DNA of 50,137 bases, from the NCBI GenBank assembly GCA_964609775.1, contig CAZSSJ010000005.1:1-50137 (forward strand), given 5' to 3'. Shown here one piece after another: positions 48,036 through 50,137 of this stretch (its first letter is position 1; each line of letters starts with the position of its first letter). This DNA is from CAZNUP01 sp964609775. GTDB lineage: Bacteria > Patescibacteriota > Microgenomatia > JAMCZE01. Under the pieces are notes generated by a model. It was not told the DNA's origin, ran no database searches, and worked only from the letters and a program-made list of their open reading frames with translations. Made by a program: the position numbers and the translations under genes.

Positions 48036-48322
48036 ATGATTACATTAACCAAAGCAAAAAAAGCCTTGGAAGCCGAACTGTTTCTATCTCGACACCCACT
48101 TCACCCGGTAATTCACCAGGTCGAGCAGTTACTTCTTTTACCATAATTGCGCCTGAATTTAGCTCTCCATTTCTCAGCATAAGAACAGAATATATCAGAC
48201 TTCTTTCTAAATTCAAGCATGTGGTGCGGACAGATCTTCAGAAACAGTTTTTGCCGCTTCGGATCGTGTCTCCAAAAGAATTGCTCGAAGAAATTGTTGG
48301 GAAAAACAGGAAACCGAAATGA
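48036..48322 (+). pseudogene. Broken small gene of unknown family
   Basis: Two frames join into one plausible protein. ATG 48036 reads ITLTKAKKALEAELFLSRHP and on to a stop at 48144-48146. From 48143 the other frame reads IIAPEFSSPFLSIRTEYIRL, LLSKFKHVVRTDLQKQFLP and RIVSPKELLEEIVG, stopping at 48320-48322. A one-base loss near 48137-48142 (TTTTACC) would restore about 95 residues. I do not recognise the family. Confidence 0.5.
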
Positions 48323-48486
48323 GCACGCTAAGGGGCGCTGTGATGGGAGGAGCTTAATTTGAGGGTGGAAAAAGTTGACATGATGTGATACTCTAATCAG
48401 AGAAAAAATGATAGGGATTTTTTCAATTCGACAATCCTCCCTTTCCCTGATATACCTTGTTCCAGAGAAAAGTGACACCAAGCATA
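48323..48486. other. Non-coding stretch, no confident gene
   Basis: No reading frame of convincing quality was found. A TTGACA at 48374-48379 has no matching -10 at normal spacing. The stretch from 48511 to 48680 also shows no gene. Confidence 0.5.
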
Positions 48487-48510
48487 CCCCGCCCAAAAGC
48501 GGGGATTTTT
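48487..48510 (+). terminator. Rho-independent terminator
   Basis: CCCCGC-CCAAAA-GCGGGG followed by ATTTTT: a 6-bp GC stem with a T-run, on the plus strand, after the methyltransferase and broken-gene region. Confidence 0.75.
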
Positions 48511-48680
48511 AAAGCTTATGGTAACTTCTGAACAGGATCATTCTACCCCTTCGGCTCTTCTTCCACGCGGCGGGGGTTTCGTTTAAACATCCAGTGACAG
48601 CTGAAGAAAGGCACTTTAATGCGCCGTGACGAGAAGAATTGAGCCTGTTTTTAGAAGAGGACGTGGGGGCAGAAGCAAGG

Positions 48681-48709
48681 TTGACAAAAAACCGAAAAGC
48701 CTGTAGTAT
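48681..48709 (+). promoter_or_regulatory. Promoter of the gene at 48716-49084
   Basis: Perfect TTGACA (48681-48686), 17-nt spacer, TAGTAT (48704-48709), then 6 nt to the ATG. A TATTAT at 48707-48712 is an alternative -10 with a longer spacer. Confidence 0.65.
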
Positions 48710-48715
48710 TATATT

Positions 48716-49084
48716 ATGGATAAAGAGCAGCGGGTTGCTGAAGGTGGGCTTGAACGGAAGGAGTTTAATGGGGGATGTCTTTTAATAGATGAAGAGAGAG
48801 AAAGATTAAACTCGATGTACAGTGAGGAGAGAAAGTTGTTTTGGTTTATGACTGCCTATGCTGCCATGCTTCCGGTGGTTGTGTACGGGCTTTCGATTGT
48901 CGCTTCTCGGCTCGGGGAAAACTCATCTTCGGAAGATGTCCTCAGACTGATTGGCGGGTTAGCTGTTTTGGCTATTTCGGTGATAGGAGCATGGGATAAG
49001 CATGAGCGGTGGGAAGCAAATGAGAGACAAATTCGAATCCTGTTGGGAACGGAGAGGATCGAAGAAATGCCTACAGGCACATAA
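48716..49084 (+). CDS. Two-helix membrane protein of unknown function
   Basis: A 122-residue protein with a polar N-terminus (ERERLNSMYSEERKLFW), two helices (about 44-62 and 77-93) and a charged C-terminus with WEANERQIRILLG. The two-helix hairpin plus amphipathic end recalls small SLATT-type membrane proteins, but I do not assign it. It has a strong promoter and no Shine-Dalgarno, and precedes the Tat-exported gene by 32 nt. Confidence 0.7.
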   Translation: MDKEQRVAEGGLERKEFNGGCLLIDEERERLNSMYSEERKLFWFMTAYAAMLPVVVYGLSIVASRLGENSSSEDVLRLIGGLAVLAISVIGAWDKHERWEANERQIRILLGTERIEEMPTGT

Positions 49085-49116
49085 TCTGGACGATTATGAT
49101 ACAGTTTGATTGAAAA

Positions 49117-50137
49117 ATGAGTCCTGATAAAGGTTTAACACGCAGAGGATTTTTTAGAGAGGCTGCAACTGTTGGTGCCGGAGCATTATTGGCAGGCGTG
49201 TTAGCCCGGTCAGCTCAGGCATCTTCGCCGGATACGGGAATTCATGGATTAGACCGTGAAGCTCAGGATATACCTACCCTGGCGAGGTTGGCAAGAGAGA
49301 ATGGAGCCCTTTTCGCACGGGTAACAAGGGAAGCGAAAGCGGTTTTGGAAGGTGGACGGAGTGATTATAGAGAAGTTATTGTTTTCAATCATTCGCAGGA
49401 AGGTGCCTTCGGGGGAGGTAGGATTAATCGTTTATCGGTATCTCGAGTTGCAGACGAAATTGCTTGGTATGTGAGGAATATTGAGGAAAATTGGCCCCTG
49501 AGGCGAATGTTTGAAGAAACCTCCGCTCGGGTTGTGCCGGTTCTGAAACGGTTTGACGACGAAACACTTCAACCGGGTGATTTTGTGGGAAATTCGGTTC
49601 CCAGTTTATTTCCTCGGCCAATGGCTGCCATTATTTTTGCGACGAAGTTCGAGGGGGGGCGTTATTCGACTTTTGGTGGGGGTTATGCCGGGAATATTCG
49701 GACAGGGGAGAAAGTGATTTTGTTTGGGCCGTATGATGATCAGGAGGTAATTCGGCTTTGTGGGGCAAAGGAGAGTTTTGGTCAGGTGTTAGTTCATGAG
49801 GCTTATGTTCATGGTTGGTTGCAACAGATGAGCGTTCCTTATTCGCACCTTTCTGGGGAGTACAATCGTGATCCTCAGATGATGCTTCTTCACAATGCTA
49901 TGGGATTTCATGAGTTTGTTGGTTGTCTAGCGAATGACGTGACAACTTACTTCCCGAATGAGCGGATAATGCTTTTTGCGGAGGTTTTGAAGACCAGGGG
50001 TGGTATGAAGACGGCAGATGTCGTTAAGGCGATGGCTAATCTTGCAGTTCATGGAGACCGAGGCGGGGCACTCACGAAATTGTATGAAGAAGATAGAGGC
50101 GATGATCATCTCCCATTTTCAAGATTAATGATGGATA
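49117..50137 (+). CDS. Tat-exported protein of unknown family (incomplete, runs off the window)
   Basis: ATG 49117 opens a frame that stays open to the last base (340 residues seen). The N-terminus has a twin-arginine signal LTRRGFFREAATVGAG followed by a hydrophobic stretch ALLAGVLA and an SAQA cleavage site. The mature part has VIVFNHSQEGAFGGG, RYSTFGGGYAGNIRTG, VLVHEAYVHGW (a HExxxH-like cluster) and MGFHEFVG, which could bind a metal. Tat export is used for folded, often cofactor-containing proteins. I recognise no family. Confidence 0.72.
   Translation, partial: MSPDKGLTRRGFFREAATVGAGALLAGVLARSAQASSPDTGIHGLDREAQDIPTLARLARENGALFARVTREAKAVLEGGRSDYREVIVFNHSQEGAFGGGRINRLSVSRVADEIAWYVRNIEENWPLRRMFEETSARVVPVLKRFDDETLQPGDFVGNSVPSLFPRPMAAIIFATKFEGGRYSTFGGGYAGNIRTGEKVILFGPYDDQEVIRLCGAKESFGQVLVHEAYVHGWLQQMSVPYSHLSGEYNRDPQMMLLHNAMGFHEFVGCLANDVTTYFPNERIMLFAEVLKTRGGMKTADVVKAMANLAVHGDRGGALTKLYEEDRGDDHLPFSRLMMD

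Noticed and set aside
48113..48496. Minus-strand frame of 127 codons
   Set aside because: It opposes a plus-strand gene remnant and runs into the terminator; composition is unlike a protein.
1..50137. CRISPR array, rRNA, prophage or integrase
   Set aside because: No regularly spaced repeats, no rRNA-like stretch, and no integrase or phage structural gene was seen.

Overview
The window looks like a chromosomal segment of a Candidate Phyla Radiation (Patescibacteria) bacterium, perhaps Microgenomates-like. This is inferred from the mix of short, tightly packed genes, a shortened divergent enolase, a type IV pilus/pseudopilin cluster with very little else for the envelope, many single-TM exported proteins of unknown function, several toxin-antitoxin modules, and many start codons that lie about 6 nt after a -10 box (probable leaderless mRNAs). 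No rRNA genes or CRISPR array were seen. Two tRNAs are present: Asn(GTT) and Ser(GGA).

Layout. 1-6.7 kb: end of msrA, a gluconeogenic pair ppsA-eno, an HD phosphohydrolase flanked by two copies of a palindromic repeat, a SET-domain methyltransferase and a DEAD-box helicase with a long 5' leader. 6.9-15.6 kb: a degenerate Nudix-like protein, a decayed VOC gene and a block of membrane-anchored exported proteins (PsbP-like, Gmad2-like, a 586-residue Gly-rich surface protein whose 3' end is frameshifted), interrupted by a Nudix/deoxyribosyltransferase-like pair. 15.7-18.0 kb: MazEF, a pyridoxamine-phosphate-oxidase remnant, an AAA/DUF4143 ATPase and a relic resembling an IS200/IS605 right end.

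18.0-30.3 kb is the most distinctive region: a 12-kb, all-minus-strand copper-handling cluster. Read 5' to 3' it holds DUF1573 protein, CcdA-like thiol transporter, an unknown Cys-containing membrane-anchored protein, OmpR-type regulator, histidine kinase, a DUF2933-like peptide, a P1B ATPase with an N-terminal heavy-metal domain and a CPD (not CPC) motif, a four-part HMA / TauE-SafE / cupredoxin / Gly-Cys linker / cupredoxin fusion, a free HMA chaperone, CopA, a DUF5676-like membrane protein and a 41-residue membrane peptide. It can be read as sensing, chaperoning, membrane transport and extracytoplasmic thiol/copper handling in one unit.

30.3-37.7 kb: REP-like intergenic DNA, tRNA-Asn, uppP, a coupled 49-residue membrane protein, a frameshifted rpoD, a ParDE-like module, dnaG, tRNA-Ser, an HD hydrolase, an RHH antitoxin with a frameshifted RelE-type toxin, and a uracil-DNA-glycosylase-like gene. 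37.7-45.9 kb: lytic transglycosylase-like protein, Nudix hydrolase, and a pilus cluster (pilin, PilM-like/LytR_C protein, PilX-, PilW-, PilV- and GspH-like pseudopilins, the PilV-like one fused to a beta-propeller), a four-helix-bundle protein and a GAF histidine kinase. 45.9-50.1 kb: YrdC/Sua5-like protein, SAM methyltransferase, a broken small gene, a 2-TM protein and a Tat-exported protein that runs off the window.

Five loci (rpoD, a RelE-type toxin, the Gly-rich protein, the VOC gene, the 48.0-kb gene) have frameshifts, mostly one- to four-base losses or gains in short runs. They are either uncorrected sequence errors or real decay, and reads would settle which.
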